Assembly: GCA_050117315.1 (NCBI GenBank)
Contig: JASFMY010000033.1
Location: 1 to 52,954 of the forward strand
Direction: 5' to 3'
DNA: 52,954 bases
Source of the DNA: JANQIV01 sp050117315
GTDB lineage: Bacteria > Bacteroidota > Ignavibacteria > Ignavibacteriales > Melioribacteraceae
A model generated the notes under the pieces. It was not told the origin of the DNA. It worked only from the letters and a program-made list of their open reading frames with translations, and ran no database searches. Of this stretch, positions 24,212 to 33,739 are shown piece after piece (positions within the stretch are counted from its first letter, which is position 1; every line of letters begins with the position of its first letter). Both the position numbers and the translations under genes were made by a program.

Positions 24212-26455
24212 TTAAGATGCTTCAACAACCGCAATTGCAGTCATATTTATGATATCGTCAACAGTGGCACCGCGTTGAAGTACGTGTATAGGTTTGTTTA
24301 GTCCCATTAATATTGGGCCTATAACCGTTGCATCTGTTAGCCTTTCAAATAGTTTGTAAGCAATGTTTCCCGAACTCAGGTTTGGGAATATCAGTACGTT
24401 TGCCCCGCCTTTAATACTGCAGAACGGGAATTCGTTTTCAACAATAGAAGGAACAACAGCGGTATCGGCCTGCATTTCACCGTCACAAATAATGTCAGGT
24501 CTTTTTTGATTAACCAACCTTACAGCTTTTTGCACTTTTTCAGAATACTCTGATTTAACACTACCGAAATTACTGAATGAAAGCATGGCAACCTTCGGCT
24601 CTATATTAAAGTTTTTAACTGTATCGGCAGCTAGTATTGCTATTTCGGATAATTGCTCGCTGCCGGGGTCTAAATTCACAGTAGTGTCTGCAAAGAACAA
24701 TACTTTTCTTTTAATGATTACAATATACATCCCAGATACTATACCGCCTTCTTTTTGAACGCCGATGCACTGCAAAGCAGGCTTAATAGTTGTAGGGTAA
24801 TGCGTTGTTAATCCGCCTATCTGTGCATCGGCATCTCCCATTTCAACCATCATTGATGCAAAGTAGTTAGGCTCTTTAACCGTGCTTAATGCTCTTCTTT
24901 GTGTAATTCCTTTTCTATGTCTTCTTCTATAAAACACTGTAGCATATTCCTCAATCTTCGGGCATTTTAGGGGATCGTGAATTTCAAAGTTTTCTTTTTC
25001 AAAACCCAGTTCATTAATTTTATTTATGATAGTATTTTCGTTCCCGATCAATATCGGTTTGCCGATGTTGCTGTTAAAAATCGAGTTTGCAGCTCTTATT
25101 ATTTTTTCTTCTTCTCCTTCGGGATAAACAACTCTTTTAGGGCTTTCTTTTGCTTTGTGAATCATCATTCTTAATATTTCCTGGGAGAAACCGAGTCTTT
25201 CCTGCAGCTCTTCTTCGTATGCTGTCCAATCCTCGATGGGTTCTCTTGCAACACCGGTCTCTATTGCAGCTTTTGCAACTGCGGGCGCTACTTTCCAAAG
25301 TACTCGCGGATCAAAAGGTTTGGGTATAATGTAATCTGTTCCGAAAGTTAGGTCTTTCCCGCCGTAGGCATTTATAACAACTTCGGGCACTTTTTCTTTT
25401 GCTAACTCAGCCAAAGCTTTGGAAGCTGCCATTTTCATTTCTTCATTTATAGCTTTAGCTCTAACATCCAGCGCACCCCTAAAAATAAAGGGGAATCCCA
25501 GTACATTGTTTACCTGGTTCGGGTAATCGCTTCTGCCGGTGGCCATTATTAAATCGTCGCGAACTTCCTTGGCAACTTCATATCTAATTTCGGGATCAGG
25601 ATTTGCCATAGCAAAAATAATCGGCGAATCTGCCATTACTTTAACCATATCCTGTGTGACAATATCTCCTTTTGAAAGCCCTACAAAAACGTCCGCTCCG
25701 TACATAGCTGCAGTCAACGATTCGAATTCTTCATCCTGGGCAAATGCTTGTTTGTATTCATTTAAATCGGAACGTCCTTTGTGAATATGTCCCTTGGAAT
25801 CGAACATAGAAATGTTTTCTCTTTTTACGCCTGCCAAAATGTACATATTGCAGCAAGCAACTGCGGATGCACCGGCTCCAGAAACAACTAATCTTAAATC
25901 TCCAAGTTTTTTACCCGCTATTTCGGTAGCATTAATTAAAGCGGCACATGATATAATTGCCGTACCATGCTGGTCATCGTGGAATACGGGAATATCCATT
26001 TCTTCAATCAATCTTTTTTCGATTTCGAAACATTCGGGCGCTTTAATATCTTCAAGATTAATACCTCCGAAAGTAGGTTCAAGTAACTTTACATTTTTTA
26101 CTATCTCATCAACATCTTTGGTATTAATTTCAATATCAAATACGTCAATGTCTGCAAATCTTTTAAATAAAACTCCTTTTCCTTCCATTACCGGTTTACC
26201 GGCTTCAGGCCCTATATCTCCCAATCCCAAAACGGCTGTACCATTTGAAACTACTGCCACCAAGTTGCCTTTTGCAGTATACTTAAAAACATCATCAACA
26301 TTTTTGTGAATCTCCCTGCAAGGTTCTGCTACGCCAGGCGTATATGCAAGGGACAAATCTCTTTGAGTGAAACACGGTTTTGTTGCAAGTACTTCAATTT
26401 TTCCTTTCCTTCCATCACTGTGATATTTAAGGGCTTCTTCTTTGGTGATACTCAT
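24212..26455 (-). CDS. maeB: NADP-dependent malic enzyme with phosphotransacetylase-like domain
   Basis: The 747-residue protein decarboxylates malate to pyruvate. Residues 1 to about 410 form the malic enzyme: AYTPGVAEPCREI, GDIGPEAGKPVMEGKGVLF, VFHDDQHGTAI (metal site) and VVSGAGASAVAC (nucleotide fold). Residues about 430-747 resemble phosphate acetyltransferase (RVVYPEGEEEKI to the end) and normally serve in regulation by acetyl-CoA, not catalysis. The length is that of MaeB-type enzymes. It is a single-gene unit bounded by terminators on both sides. Confidence 0.96.
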   Translation of the reverse strand: MSITKEEALKYHSDGRKGKIEVLATKPCFTQRDLSLAYTPGVAEPCREIHKNVDDVFKYTAKGNLVAVVSNGTAVLGLGDIGPEAGKPVMEGKGVLFKRFADIDVFDIEINTKDVDEIVKNVKLLEPTFGGINLEDIKAPECFEIEKRLIEEMDIPVFHDDQHGTAIISCAALINATEIAGKKLGDLRLVVSGAGASAVACCNMYILAGVKRENISMFDSKGHIHKGRSDLNEYKQAFAQDEEFESLTAAMYGADVFVGLSKGDIVTQDMVKVMADSPIIFAMANPDPEIRYEVAKEVRDDLIMATGRSDYPNQVNNVLGFPFIFRGALDVRAKAINEEMKMAASKALAELAKEKVPEVVINAYGGKDLTFGTDYIIPKPFDPRVLWKVAPAVAKAAIETGVAREPIEDWTAYEEELQERLGFSQEILRMMIHKAKESPKRVVYPEGEEEKIIRAANSIFNSNIGKPILIGNENTIINKINELGFEKENFEIHDPLKCPKIEEYATVFYRRRHRKGITQRRALSTVKEPNYFASMMVEMGDADAQIGGLTTHYPTTIKPALQCIGVQKEGGIVSGMYIVIIKRKVLFFADTTVNLDPGSEQLSEIAILAADTVKNFNIEPKVAMLSFSNFGSVKSEYSEKVQKAVRLVNQKRPDIICDGEMQADTAVVPSIVENEFPFCSIKGGANVLIFPNLSSGNIAYKLFERLTDATVIGPILMGLNKPIHVLQRGATVDDIINMTAIAVVEAS

Positions 26456-26541
26456 AGGAATTTTCCTTACTCTAATTAAATTATTTTATTAAAAAGATGA
26501 TTATGTCTTATCATAAAATATAAATATTTTTTAAAACAAAA

Positions 26542-26562
26542 AAGCCGTCATTAAGACGGCTT
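26542..26562 (-). terminator. Terminator hairpin after frr
   Basis: AAGCCGTC and GACGGCTT pair around ATTAA, and the minus strand continues into a T-run (TTTTTTGTTTT). It ends the translation-factor operon. Confidence 0.85.
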
Positions 26563-26583
26563 CAAAATTACATATGAGAAATT

Positions 26584-27138
26584 TTATACTTCCATTATTT
26601 CTTCTTCTTTATGTTTAATCATTTCATCAATTTTTTTGATGTGTTCGTCAGTCATTTTTTGCACTTCTTCTTCAGCATCGTGTCTCAAATCTTCAGATAA
26701 TTCTTTATTTTTTTCCTGTTTCTTTAAATGATCATTTGCATCACGGCGAATGTTACGGACAGCTACCTTTGCTTCTTCGCCGAATTTTTTCACAAGTTTA
26801 ACCAGCTCCTTTCTCCTCTCTTCATTTAAAGGTGGAATCGGAACTTTAATGTTTGTTCCGTCATTAACCGGATTTAACCCCAGGTCTGCAGTTAAAATCG
26901 CTTTATCAATTTCCGCAACCATATTTTTATCCCACGGAGTAATTGACAAAGTATGAGCATCAAGCACAGTAACATTTGCAGTTTGATTTAAAGGTGTGGG
27001 ATTCCCGTAGTAATCAACTTTAATTCCGTCAAGCAATGCCGTAGTTGCTTTACCTGTTCGAATCTTAGCTATTTCCGTCCTGAATGATTCGATTGATTTA
27101 TCCATCCGGTTTTTAGCATCTTTAATTATTTCATTCAT
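26584..27138 (-). CDS. frr: Ribosome recycling factor
   Basis: The 184-residue protein frees ribosomes from mRNA after termination. It shows the start MNEIIKDAKNRMDKSIESFR, RTGKATTALLDGIKVDYYG, and the terminal helix region RHDAEEEVQKMTDEHIKKID. The ATG at 27138 is chosen over a TTG ten codons upstream because it gives the family's standard length. The gene follows pyrH by 26 bases and is the last of its operon. Confidence 0.97.
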   Translation of the reverse strand: MNEIIKDAKNRMDKSIESFRTEIAKIRTGKATTALLDGIKVDYYGNPTPLNQTANVTVLDAHTLSITPWDKNMVAEIDKAILTADLGLNPVNDGTNIKVPIPPLNEERRKELVKLVKKFGEEAKVAVRNIRRDANDHLKKQEKNKELSEDLRHDAEEEVQKMTDEHIKKIDEMIKHKEEEIMEV

Positions 27139-27164
27139 ATTAAAACCCCTGGATTTTATTAATA

Positions 27165-27902
27165 TCAATTTTCTTTTATTGAAAAATTATCAACAGTAGT
27201 ACCGACGTTTTCACCTTTTACAAGCTTTAATAAATTATCTTCTTTATTCATGTTAAAAACAATTATCGGCAAGCTGTTTTCTTTACATAAACTGATAGCG
27301 GTTAAATCCATTACCCTTAAATTCTTTTGAAGAACATCGAAGTACGAAATTTGATTAAAGAAAGATGCATCAGGATTTTTCTCCGGGTCGGAGTCATAAA
27401 CACCGTCCACTCGTGTACCTTTTATAATTGCATCAGCTTCAATTTCAACCGCTCTTAATGAAGCCGCGGTATCCGTACTGAAATACGGATGTCCCGTTCC
27501 CGCACCAAATATTACTATCCTTCCTTTTTCAAGGTGTCTCATAGCTCTTCTTCTGATATATGGTTCGGCTACTTCTTCCATTTTAATTGCGCTCATTAAT
27601 CTTGTAAACATCCCGGTTTCTTCGCAAGCATTTTGAAGTGCCAGCGAATTTATCATGGTTGCAAGCATTCCCATCAAATCTCCGGTTACTCTTTCAATTC
27701 CCTGGTCACTTGCATTTAAACCTCTGTAAATATTTCCGCCGCCGATAACTATTCCCACCTCTACACCGAGATCATGTATCTTTTTTATTTCTTTAGCAAA
27801 AAAGATCAGCATTTTAGGATCAATTCCGTGTCCCAACTCACCCATTAATGATTCGCCGCTTAGTTTTAACAGGACCCTCTTATATTTTAAATTATTGTTC
27901 AT
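27165..27902 (-). CDS. pyrH: Uridylate kinase
   Basis: The 245-residue enzyme phosphorylates UMP to UDP as a hexamer of the amino-acid kinase fold. Typical segments are RVLLKLSGESLMG, GIVIGGGNIYRG, FGAGTGHPYFSTDTAA and KGTRVDGVYDSDPEKNP. The length is normal. It lies between tsf and frr as in many bacteria, but is separated from tsf by a terminator-like hairpin at 27928-27953. Confidence 0.97.
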   Translation of the reverse strand: MNNNLKYKRVLLKLSGESLMGELGHGIDPKMLIFFAKEIKKIHDLGVEVGIVIGGGNIYRGLNASDQGIERVTGDLMGMLATMINSLALQNACEETGMFTRLMSAIKMEEVAEPYIRRRAMRHLEKGRIVIFGAGTGHPYFSTDTAASLRAVEIEADAIIKGTRVDGVYDSDPEKNPDASFFNQISYFDVLQKNLRVMDLTAISLCKENSLPIIVFNMNKEDNLLKLVKGENVGTTVDNFSIKEN

Positions 27903-27927
27903 ATTTATCCCAAAAATATAATAAAAA

Positions 27928-27953
27928 AAAAGGTCTTAATTAAAAGACCTTTT
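27928..27953 (-). terminator. Terminator or attenuator between tsf and pyrH
   Basis: AAAAGGTCTT and AAGACCTTTT form a 10-bp stem with loop AATTAA; the minus strand then has a run of eight T. It should limit read-through from rpsB-tsf into pyrH-frr. Confidence 0.85.
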
Positions 27954-27959
27954 GTAAAA

Positions 27960-28829
27960 TTACTTTTTTTCGTCACTTACGTGAAATCTATGGAAAAGCG
28001 TTAGTTTGACTTCAGAGGATTTTTCTTTGTTGAATTCGTCAATCAAATTTTGAACTGTTTTTGTATTGTCTTTTACAAAAGCCTGGTTAACCAAACAAAC
28101 TTCCTGGTAGAATTTGTTTAATTTACCTTCTGCAATTTTATCCAAAATATTTTCAGGTTTGCCTTCTTTTCTCAGTACTTCTTTATAGATTTCTTTTTCT
28201 TTTTCAATAACATCAGCCGGAACATCTTCTTTTGATAAATACCTCGGCATCATTGCAGCAATCTGCATTGCAATATCCCTTAATATCGGCTTTAAATCTT
28301 CTGCGACATTATCATTTACGTTATCAGCTTTAATAATTACACCAAGTTTGGAACCGTGGTGAACATAGTCTACCAACAAACCGTTTTCAGCAGTTTCAAC
28401 ATTAAACCTGGATACTTCAATTTTTTCACCTATTTTACCGGTTATTGCAGAGAGTTCATCCCCTACTTTTTTTCCGTCATAGGTGGCTTCTAATAGAGCA
28501 GCCATCTCAGCCGGGTTTTCATTTTCAATTGCTTCCAAAACAAAATTTGCAAACGAAATAAAGTCATTACTATCAGCAACAAAATCAGTTTCACAATTAA
28601 CTTCAGCAATAATCGACTTCTTACCGCCGTCTAAAATCTTGGTAAGAATTAAACCTTCCGTTGCAGATTTTTCAGCTCTTTTAGCAGCTACAGAAGCTCC
28701 CTTTTTGCGTAAAATTTCAATAGCCTTTTCAAAATCACCTTCAGCTTCCGTAAGTGCCTTCTTGCAGTCCATCATTCCTGCGCCGGTTTTATCTCTTAAC
28801 TCTTTGACTTGTTGAGCACTTATTGCCAT
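27960..28829 (-). CDS. tsf: Elongation factor Ts
   Basis: The 289-residue nucleotide-exchange factor of EF-Tu starts AQQVKELRDKTGAGMMDCKK, the N-terminal domain motif with the TGAGMMDCK signature. EVNCETDFVAD is the second conserved site. Length and core order are normal. It begins 15 bases after rpsB. Confidence 0.97.
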   Translation of the reverse strand: MAISAQQVKELRDKTGAGMMDCKKALTEAEGDFEKAIEILRKKGASVAAKRAEKSATEGLILTKILDGGKKSIIAEVNCETDFVADSNDFISFANFVLEAIENENPAEMAALLEATYDGKKVGDELSAITGKIGEKIEVSRFNVETAENGLLVDYVHHGSKLGVIIKADNVNDNVAEDLKPILRDIAMQIAAMMPRYLSKEDVPADVIEKEKEIYKEVLRKEGKPENILDKIAEGKLNKFYQEVCLVNQAFVKDNTKTVQNLIDEFNKEKSSEVKLTLFHRFHVSDEKK

Positions 28830-28844
28830 TTTAATTATCCTTAT

Positions 28845-29840
28845 TTATTTTTCTGTTTCTTTTTCTTCAGTTTGTTTGTCTTCAGCCTTAGCAGGTTTTT
28901 CTTCTACCTTTTTAGCCAGAGCAGCGTCCTGAGTTTTTTCTGTTTTTTTATTCTCGGTACTTAATTTTTTTTCATCAGTTTTATCGTTTTTCTCTGCAGC
29001 TTCAGCCTTCTTTTTGTCGAATTTTTTCGAGCCTTTTTTACCGTCGGGTTTCATTCTTCTAACTTTAACTTTTACCTGTTTTTCTTCACCCGCTTCTTCT
29101 TCTCTTTCTTTCTTTTCTCTTTCTTTTTGAGCTGCTTCATTAGCTTTTAATTCTTTAGCTTTTGCCAATCCTTCAATAGCCGTATCTGCCATAGTCTTTG
29201 TAATAAGCTCAATGGTTCTTACCGCATCGTCATTTGCAGGTATTACATAATCAACTTCGTCCGGATCACAATTTGTATCAACAATTGCAAATATAGGCAG
29301 GTTCAGTCTATGAGCTTCTTTAACCGCTATGGATTCTTTTTTAATGTCTACAATAAATAAAGCGCCCGGCAGTCTATTCATTGATTCAACACCGTCAAGA
29401 ACTTTTCTTAATTTATCTCTTTCACGCGATAAATGGAGTCTTTCTTTTTTGGTGATTTTCTCGAATGTTCCGTCTGTTTCCATCTTGTCTATATTCTGCA
29501 GACGTTTAATACTCTTACGGATAGTAGAATAGTTCGTCAGCATTCCGCCGAGCCATCTTTCACTGACCCAGTTCATTTCGCTTCTTTTTGCTTCTTCGGC
29601 AATAACGCCTTTGGCTTGTTTTTTTGTACCTACAAAAAGAATTTTCTTCCCGGTGGAAACTATTTCGTAAAGTTTGCTTGCGGCAAATTCTATTGCCTGC
29701 TGTGTTTTTTTAAGATCAATTATATGAATCCCGTTTTTCTCCATGAAAATGTAAGGTTTCATTTTGGGATTCCATCTGCGGGTAAGGTGGCCGAAATGCG
29801 CACCCGTTTCGATAAGTTGTGTTAATTCAACTTTTGCCAT
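28845..29840 (-). CDS. rpsB: 30S ribosomal protein S2 with a long charged C-terminal tail
   Basis: The first 230 or so residues are standard S2: ETGAHFGHLTRRWNPKMKPY, VGTKKQAKGVIAEEA, RWLGGMLTNY and DTNCDPDEVDYVIPANDDA. About 100 further residues, almost entirely Lys, Glu, Asp and Ala, extend the protein to 331 residues, against about 240-260 in most bacteria. The tail has no hydrophobic core and should be disordered, possibly binding RNA or other ribosomal proteins. The gene leads into tsf. The reading frame is intact. Confidence 0.95.
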   Translation of the reverse strand: MAKVELTQLIETGAHFGHLTRRWNPKMKPYIFMEKNGIHIIDLKKTQQAIEFAASKLYEIVSTGKKILFVGTKKQAKGVIAEEAKRSEMNWVSERWLGGMLTNYSTIRKSIKRLQNIDKMETDGTFEKITKKERLHLSRERDKLRKVLDGVESMNRLPGALFIVDIKKESIAVKEAHRLNLPIFAIVDTNCDPDEVDYVIPANDDAVRTIELITKTMADTAIEGLAKAKELKANEAAQKEREKKEREEEAGEEKQVKVKVRRMKPDGKKGSKKFDKKKAEAAEKNDKTDEKKLSTENKKTEKTQDAALAKKVEEKPAKAEDKQTEEKETEK

Positions 29841-29954
29841 TTTTATCTCCTGTTATCCTTCTACTTTCTTCAACTCTGCCTATCACCCCTTTTTTATTAT
29901 TGGGCACAGGAGGCAAATCCGAAAGTATGATTGATTAATAGATTTATTAAAAAA

Positions 29955-30341
29955 TTATCTTTTAGAGAACTGGAATCTTTTTCTTGCTTTAGGCTGCCCG
30001 TATTTTTTACGTTCAACCATTCTCGGATCTCTGCGTAATAAATTATCTTCTTTTAGATTTTTCCTAAAATCGGCGTTTATTTCAACCAGTGCTCTTGCAA
30101 TTCCTAATCTAATTGCTTCTGCCTGTCCTGAAATTCCTCCGCCTCTAACGTTTGCATAAACATCATACTTGCCAAGTGTTTCAGTGACTTTTAACGGTAA
30201 CAAGACATCATCCCTCTGGGTTTTCATCGGGAAGTATTTTTCAAATTCGCGTTTGTTTATTTCAACTTTTCCCGAACCGGTTCTTAAATAAACCCTTGCA
30301 ACAGCGTTTTTCCTTCTTCCTACGTAAATTTTATCTGCCAT
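29955..30341 (-). CDS. rpsI: 30S ribosomal protein S9
   Basis: The 128-residue protein contains YVGRRKNAVARVYLRTGSGK, GGGISGQAEAIRLGIARAL and ends with KKYGQPKARKRFQFSKR, the tail that reaches the ribosomal P site. Its ATG shares one base with the rplM stop (TAATG). Confidence 0.98.
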   Translation of the reverse strand: MADKIYVGRRKNAVARVYLRTGSGKVEINKREFEKYFPMKTQRDDVLLPLKVTETLGKYDVYANVRGGGISGQAEAIRLGIARALVEINADFRKNLKEDNLLRRDPRMVERKKYGQPKARKRFQFSKR

Positions 30342-30793
30342 TATTTAGCCCCGTTCAAACTTAATTCTACTGGTTGTTGTGCTGCATGCGGATGATTCTC
30401 GCCGGCATATATTTTTAATTTTTTTACCAACTTTCTTCCTAATCTGTTTTTAGGCAGCATACCTTTAACAGCGTTTTCAATTACTCTTTCAGGATATTTT
30501 TCCATCATTTGCTGGAAAGATTGAATTTTTCCGCCGCCGGGATATTGTGTATGCCTGAAATATGTTTTTTGGCTCTCCCTTTTACCGGTCATTCTAACTT
30601 TTTCTGCATTTATAACAATAACAAAATCACCGGTATCAAAATTAGGGGTAAATACTGCTTTGTGTTTACCTCTAATTACTCTTGCAACTTTTGTAGCAAG
30701 TCTGCCGAGCACCTGATCTTTGGCGTCAACAACATACCATTTTCTGCCGGCGTCTTCCGGTTTTATAAATCTTGTAATCTTTTCCTGCTTCAA
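30341..30793 (-). CDS. rplM: 50S ribosomal protein L13
   Basis: The protein of about 150 residues shows RKWYVVDAKDQVLGRLATKV, RGKHKAVFTPNFDTGDFVIV and the ending KIYAGENHPHAAQQPV, all typical of L13. Start choice: a GGAGG sequence at 30802-30806 lies eight bases before a TTG at 30793, which I take as the start. An upstream TTG at 30808 would overlap that ribosome-binding site. It begins the rplM-rpsI pair. Confidence 0.95.
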   Translation of the reverse strand: MKQEKITRFIKPEDAGRKWYVVDAKDQVLGRLATKVARVIRGKHKAVFTPNFDTGDFVIVINAEKVRMTGKRESQKTYFRHTQYPGGGKIQSFQQMMEKYPERVIENAVKGMLPKNRLGRKLVKKLKIYAGENHPHAAQQPVELSLNGAK

Positions 30794-30931
30794 AACGTTT
30801 TCCTCCAAAGAAACACTATTTTTATAGAGCTTGTAAATATATTTGAATTTAATGGGAATGTCAAGGAAGGTTTTGTTGAAAATTTTAAAGTTTTGAGATC
30901 ATATCCGGTATTATCTTTAATAATCAAAGAG

Positions 30932-31387
30932 TTAATTTTCATTTAATATACGAGGCAAATATAATTCCGGTATTGTATTCTCTTTTGTTTCATTATACCA
31001 CATTAAGTTAGCAATTGCCCATCCGTCATTATATACGGCTTGGATACTGTTTATGCCCCTTGCCAGTAATTTTATATCCGACGGATTAAACTTTGCCTCA
31101 TATGTGCTGAAGACTTGACAAATCCTGCCGAAGCATTGCGCTACCCTATGAATTTCATATTCACAGAAATTTTTCAGCAAACCTTTCTTTATCTGTTCCT
31201 TTAATTTAATGATATAGGTTTCAACTTTCATTTGATCGTGCCCATTATCGGTAACATGAATAAGCCGTGCTTCCGGTTTGAACAATCTTCTAAAATTATC
31301 CCAGTTAAGACTTTCAATGTCATCAAATGATATTGATTTGTAAAGATGATCTACCAAACTATCAATTGTATCAATTTTTATAGGCAT
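30932..31387 (-). CDS. NTF2-like (SnoaL/DUF4440-type) protein
   Basis: The 151-residue protein has the layout of small NTF2-like proteins: an initial helix (IDSLVDHLYKSIS), WDNFRRLFKPEARLIHV, then CQVFSTYEAKF and SIQAVYNDGWAIANLMW as core strands. Such proteins are small-molecule binders or enzymes, and no activity can be assigned. It stands alone upstream of the ribosomal genes, with about 120 bases between. Nothing notable lies in 31388-31475. Confidence 0.7.
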   Translation of the reverse strand: MPIKIDTIDSLVDHLYKSISFDDIESLNWDNFRRLFKPEARLIHVTDNGHDQMKVETYIIKLKEQIKKGLLKNFCEYEIHRVAQCFGRICQVFSTYEAKFNPSDIKLLARGINSIQAVYNDGWAIANLMWYNETKENTIPELYLPRILNEN

Positions 31388-31475
31388 TTCCTTTTGCTTG
31401 TTTTTATTGTTTTAGACGGAATATAAATGTTAATTTCCCATATTTCACCGTAAAATAAGTAGGGGGAAAATTTCT

Positions 31476-31497
31476 GCATTACCTATTTATGTAATGC
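31476..31497. other. Small hairpin upstream of the epimerase remnant
   Basis: GCATTAC and GTAATGC pair around an eight-base loop. It could be an operator or an RNA hairpin. No T-run follows. Confidence 0.35.
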
Positions 31498-31569
31498 GCT
31501 GTTTTATCTCTATAAAGAAAATATTTAACATTATTTCAATTTTATATTTTATTTAACCTCATAAGATAG

Positions 31570-32430
31570 TTGATAAATAAAAATCATAAGATAGTTTCAC
31601 TGGATATTGTCCCTTTCGATTACGAGGATTGCAAAGACAAAATTAAAATTGTTACCGGAGATATCAGGGATAAATCTATTGTGGACAAATACATGACCGA
31701 AATAGATATCGTAATTCATACTGCAGCCACACTCCCTCTTTATAAACCTGAAGATATCTACAACACCGATGTTGACGGCACCCAAAATTTATTGGAAGCG
31801 GCTAAAAATAAAAACGTAAAGAGATTCATACACATTTCATCTACAGCGGTTTACGGCATACCGGATCATCATCCCATAAACGAAGACGATAAACTTGACG
31901 GCGTTGGCGATTACGGCAAAGCAAAAATTATGGCTGAGGAAGTTTGCCTTAAATTCAGAGATCAAGGAATGTGTGTTCCGGTTATAAGACCCAAGTCGTT
32001 TATAGTACCTGAAAGGCTCGGCGTATTTGCTCTTTTTTACGACTGGGTAAAGGACGGCCGCGGGTTCCCGATGATTGGAAAATGTGACAACCGTTATCAA
32101 CTGCTTGACGTTGAATATCTTTGCGAAGCTATTCATCAATGCATTGTACTTGATGAGAATCTGGTTAACGATAGGGGCAAAAAAAATGGGTCAATGAAAG
32201 AAAATTACCAAGCTGTTCTTGATTACGCAGGTTGCAGCAAAAAGATTACCGCTCTACCTGAGAAACTAATAATTTTACTTTTAAAGCTTTTGGAATTATT
32301 AAAACTTTCTCCGCTTTATAAACGGGTTTACGAAACCGCTTCAAAAGATTCATTTAAAAATGAAAACGGGATTTCTCACAGGGTACCCTGGAAGCAAGGA
32401 ATTCTTGCTATTGCAAAAAAATTCTTTTAA
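31570..32430 (+). pseudogene. NAD-dependent epimerase/dehydratase, N-terminally truncated
   Basis: The 286-codon frame matches extended SDR epimerases (HTAATLPLYKPEDIYNTDVD, SSTAVYG, DYGKAKIMAEE with the Tyr-x3-Lys pair). The N-terminal glycine-rich NAD site, normally within the first 15 residues, is missing; the frame starts at a TTG that would be about residue 22 in a relative. A short gap also occurs after DENLVND, where family members have extra residues. A 12-base direct repeat (CATAAGATAGTT, 31560-31571 and 31585-31596) spans the truncated 5' end and may mark the deletion. It probably cannot bind NAD. Confidence 0.65.
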
Positions 32431-32458
32431 TATTTTTGTTAAAAAAAATCTAGGTAAA

Positions 32459-33739
32459 ATGAGTTCACTTGGAAAACATATTTTGGTTGAATTTTTAGGA
32501 TGCAACCCGGATATAATGAATGATGTATCCAAAATTGAATCCGCAATGGTTGAAGCTGCGGAAAACTCCGGCGCAACAGTTATCAACTCAACATTTCATC
32601 ATTTTTCACCTTACGGAGTTTCGGGTGTTGTTGTAATACAGGAAAGCCATCTGGCTATTCATACGTGGCCGGAATACCAATACGCTGCTGTTGACTTATT
32701 CACTTGCGGCGATACGGTTGATCCGTGGATTTCATTTGACTTTCTAAAAAATGTTTACCATGCATCAAACTATTCGGCTCTTGAAATGAACAGGGGTTCT
32801 CTTAATTTATTAACAAGAATTGATTACGACATTGCAAGCTTAAGGGAACAGGCTGCCCGGCATATTAACCATGAAAAGTTTACGAGAAATGTTTGGTTTA
32901 CCGACAAAGACGATGACCAAGCGTTATCTTTACGCTATACAGGGGAAATATTGTTTGATGAGCAGACAGAATACCAGAGAGTAAAAGTCATTGATACATA
33001 TAAATACGGGAAAACTCTCACTATTGACAACATGGTAATGTGTACTGAAAAAGACGAATTCCATTATCATGAGATGATTTCTCATCCTGCAATGTTTGCT
33101 CACGGTAATGTTAAGAATGTTTTAGTTATCGGCGGCGGAGACGGAGGCACTGTACGCGAAGTCTTAAAACACGATTCGGTAGAAAACGTAACCATGGTTG
33201 AAATAGACGGCGCAGTTGTTGAAGCATCTAAAAAATGCATGCCTACTTTGTCATCCGCTTTTGATAATCCGAAACTTAACCTACTTATTGAAGACGGTTT
33301 GGCTTATGTTAAAAATTCGGAGAAAGGAATTTACGATTTAATTATTGTAGACGGTTCGGATCCTATCGGGCCTGCGGAAGGATTATTCTCTGAAGATTTT
33401 TACAAAGACTGTTATAGTGCGTTAAACGAAAACGGTATTTTGGTAGCTCAAGGTGAGTCGCCGTTATTTAATGAAAAAGCATTTGTTGAATTGAACGCAA
33501 CTTTAAAAAAATTGTTCGGTGAAAAGAATACAAAAACTTTATTATTTAACGTTGCTACTTATCCCACCGGGCTGTGGAGTTTTCAAACAACTTCTAAAGC
33601 AAACCTGGATATAACAAAAGTAGAAAAAGAAATTATAGATAAAAAAGTAACGGAATATAAATTAAAATATTATAATACGGGTATACATCAAGCTTCGTTC
33701 GTATTACCAAACTATGTAAAGAGCATGTTAAATGAGTAA
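32459..33739 (+). CDS. S-adenosylmethionine decarboxylase-spermidine synthase fusion (SpeD-SpeE)
   Basis: The 426-residue protein joins two polyamine enzymes. Residues 1 to about 120 are SpeD: Ser63 in QESHLAIHTWPE becomes the pyruvoyl group after self-cleavage; His68 and Cys83 (FTCGD) match the Thermotoga enzyme's processing and catalytic residues. Residues about 150-426 are spermidine synthase with VIGGGDGGTVREVL near 223 and VDGSDPIGPAEGL near 297. Decarboxylated SAM made by one half could feed the other. The ATG at 32459 (MSSLGKHILVEFLGC) is chosen over 32360, which lies inside the upstream frame. It overlaps the next gene by eight bases. Confidence 0.93.
   Translation: MSSLGKHILVEFLGCNPDIMNDVSKIESAMVEAAENSGATVINSTFHHFSPYGVSGVVVIQESHLAIHTWPEYQYAAVDLFTCGDTVDPWISFDFLKNVYHASNYSALEMNRGSLNLLTRIDYDIASLREQAARHINHEKFTRNVWFTDKDDDQALSLRYTGEILFDEQTEYQRVKVIDTYKYGKTLTIDNMVMCTEKDEFHYHEMISHPAMFAHGNVKNVLVIGGGDGGTVREVLKHDSVENVTMVEIDGAVVEASKKCMPTLSSAFDNPKLNLLIEDGLAYVKNSEKGIYDLIIVDGSDPIGPAEGLFSEDFYKDCYSALNENGILVAQGESPLFNEKAFVELNATLKKLFGEKNTKTLLFNVATYPTGLWSFQTTSKANLDITKVEKEIIDKKVTEYKLKYYNTGIHQASFVLPNYVKSMLNE

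Noticed and set aside
29880..29930. Possible structured leader between rpsI and rpsB
   Set aside because: Only short GCCT/AGGC and CCC/GGG pairings are seen; not enough to call a regulatory RNA.
32360..32458. N-terminal extension of the SpeD-SpeE fusion (33 residues)
   Set aside because: It overlaps the epimerase remnant, and SpeD numbering (Ser63, His68, Cys83) fits the ATG at 32459.
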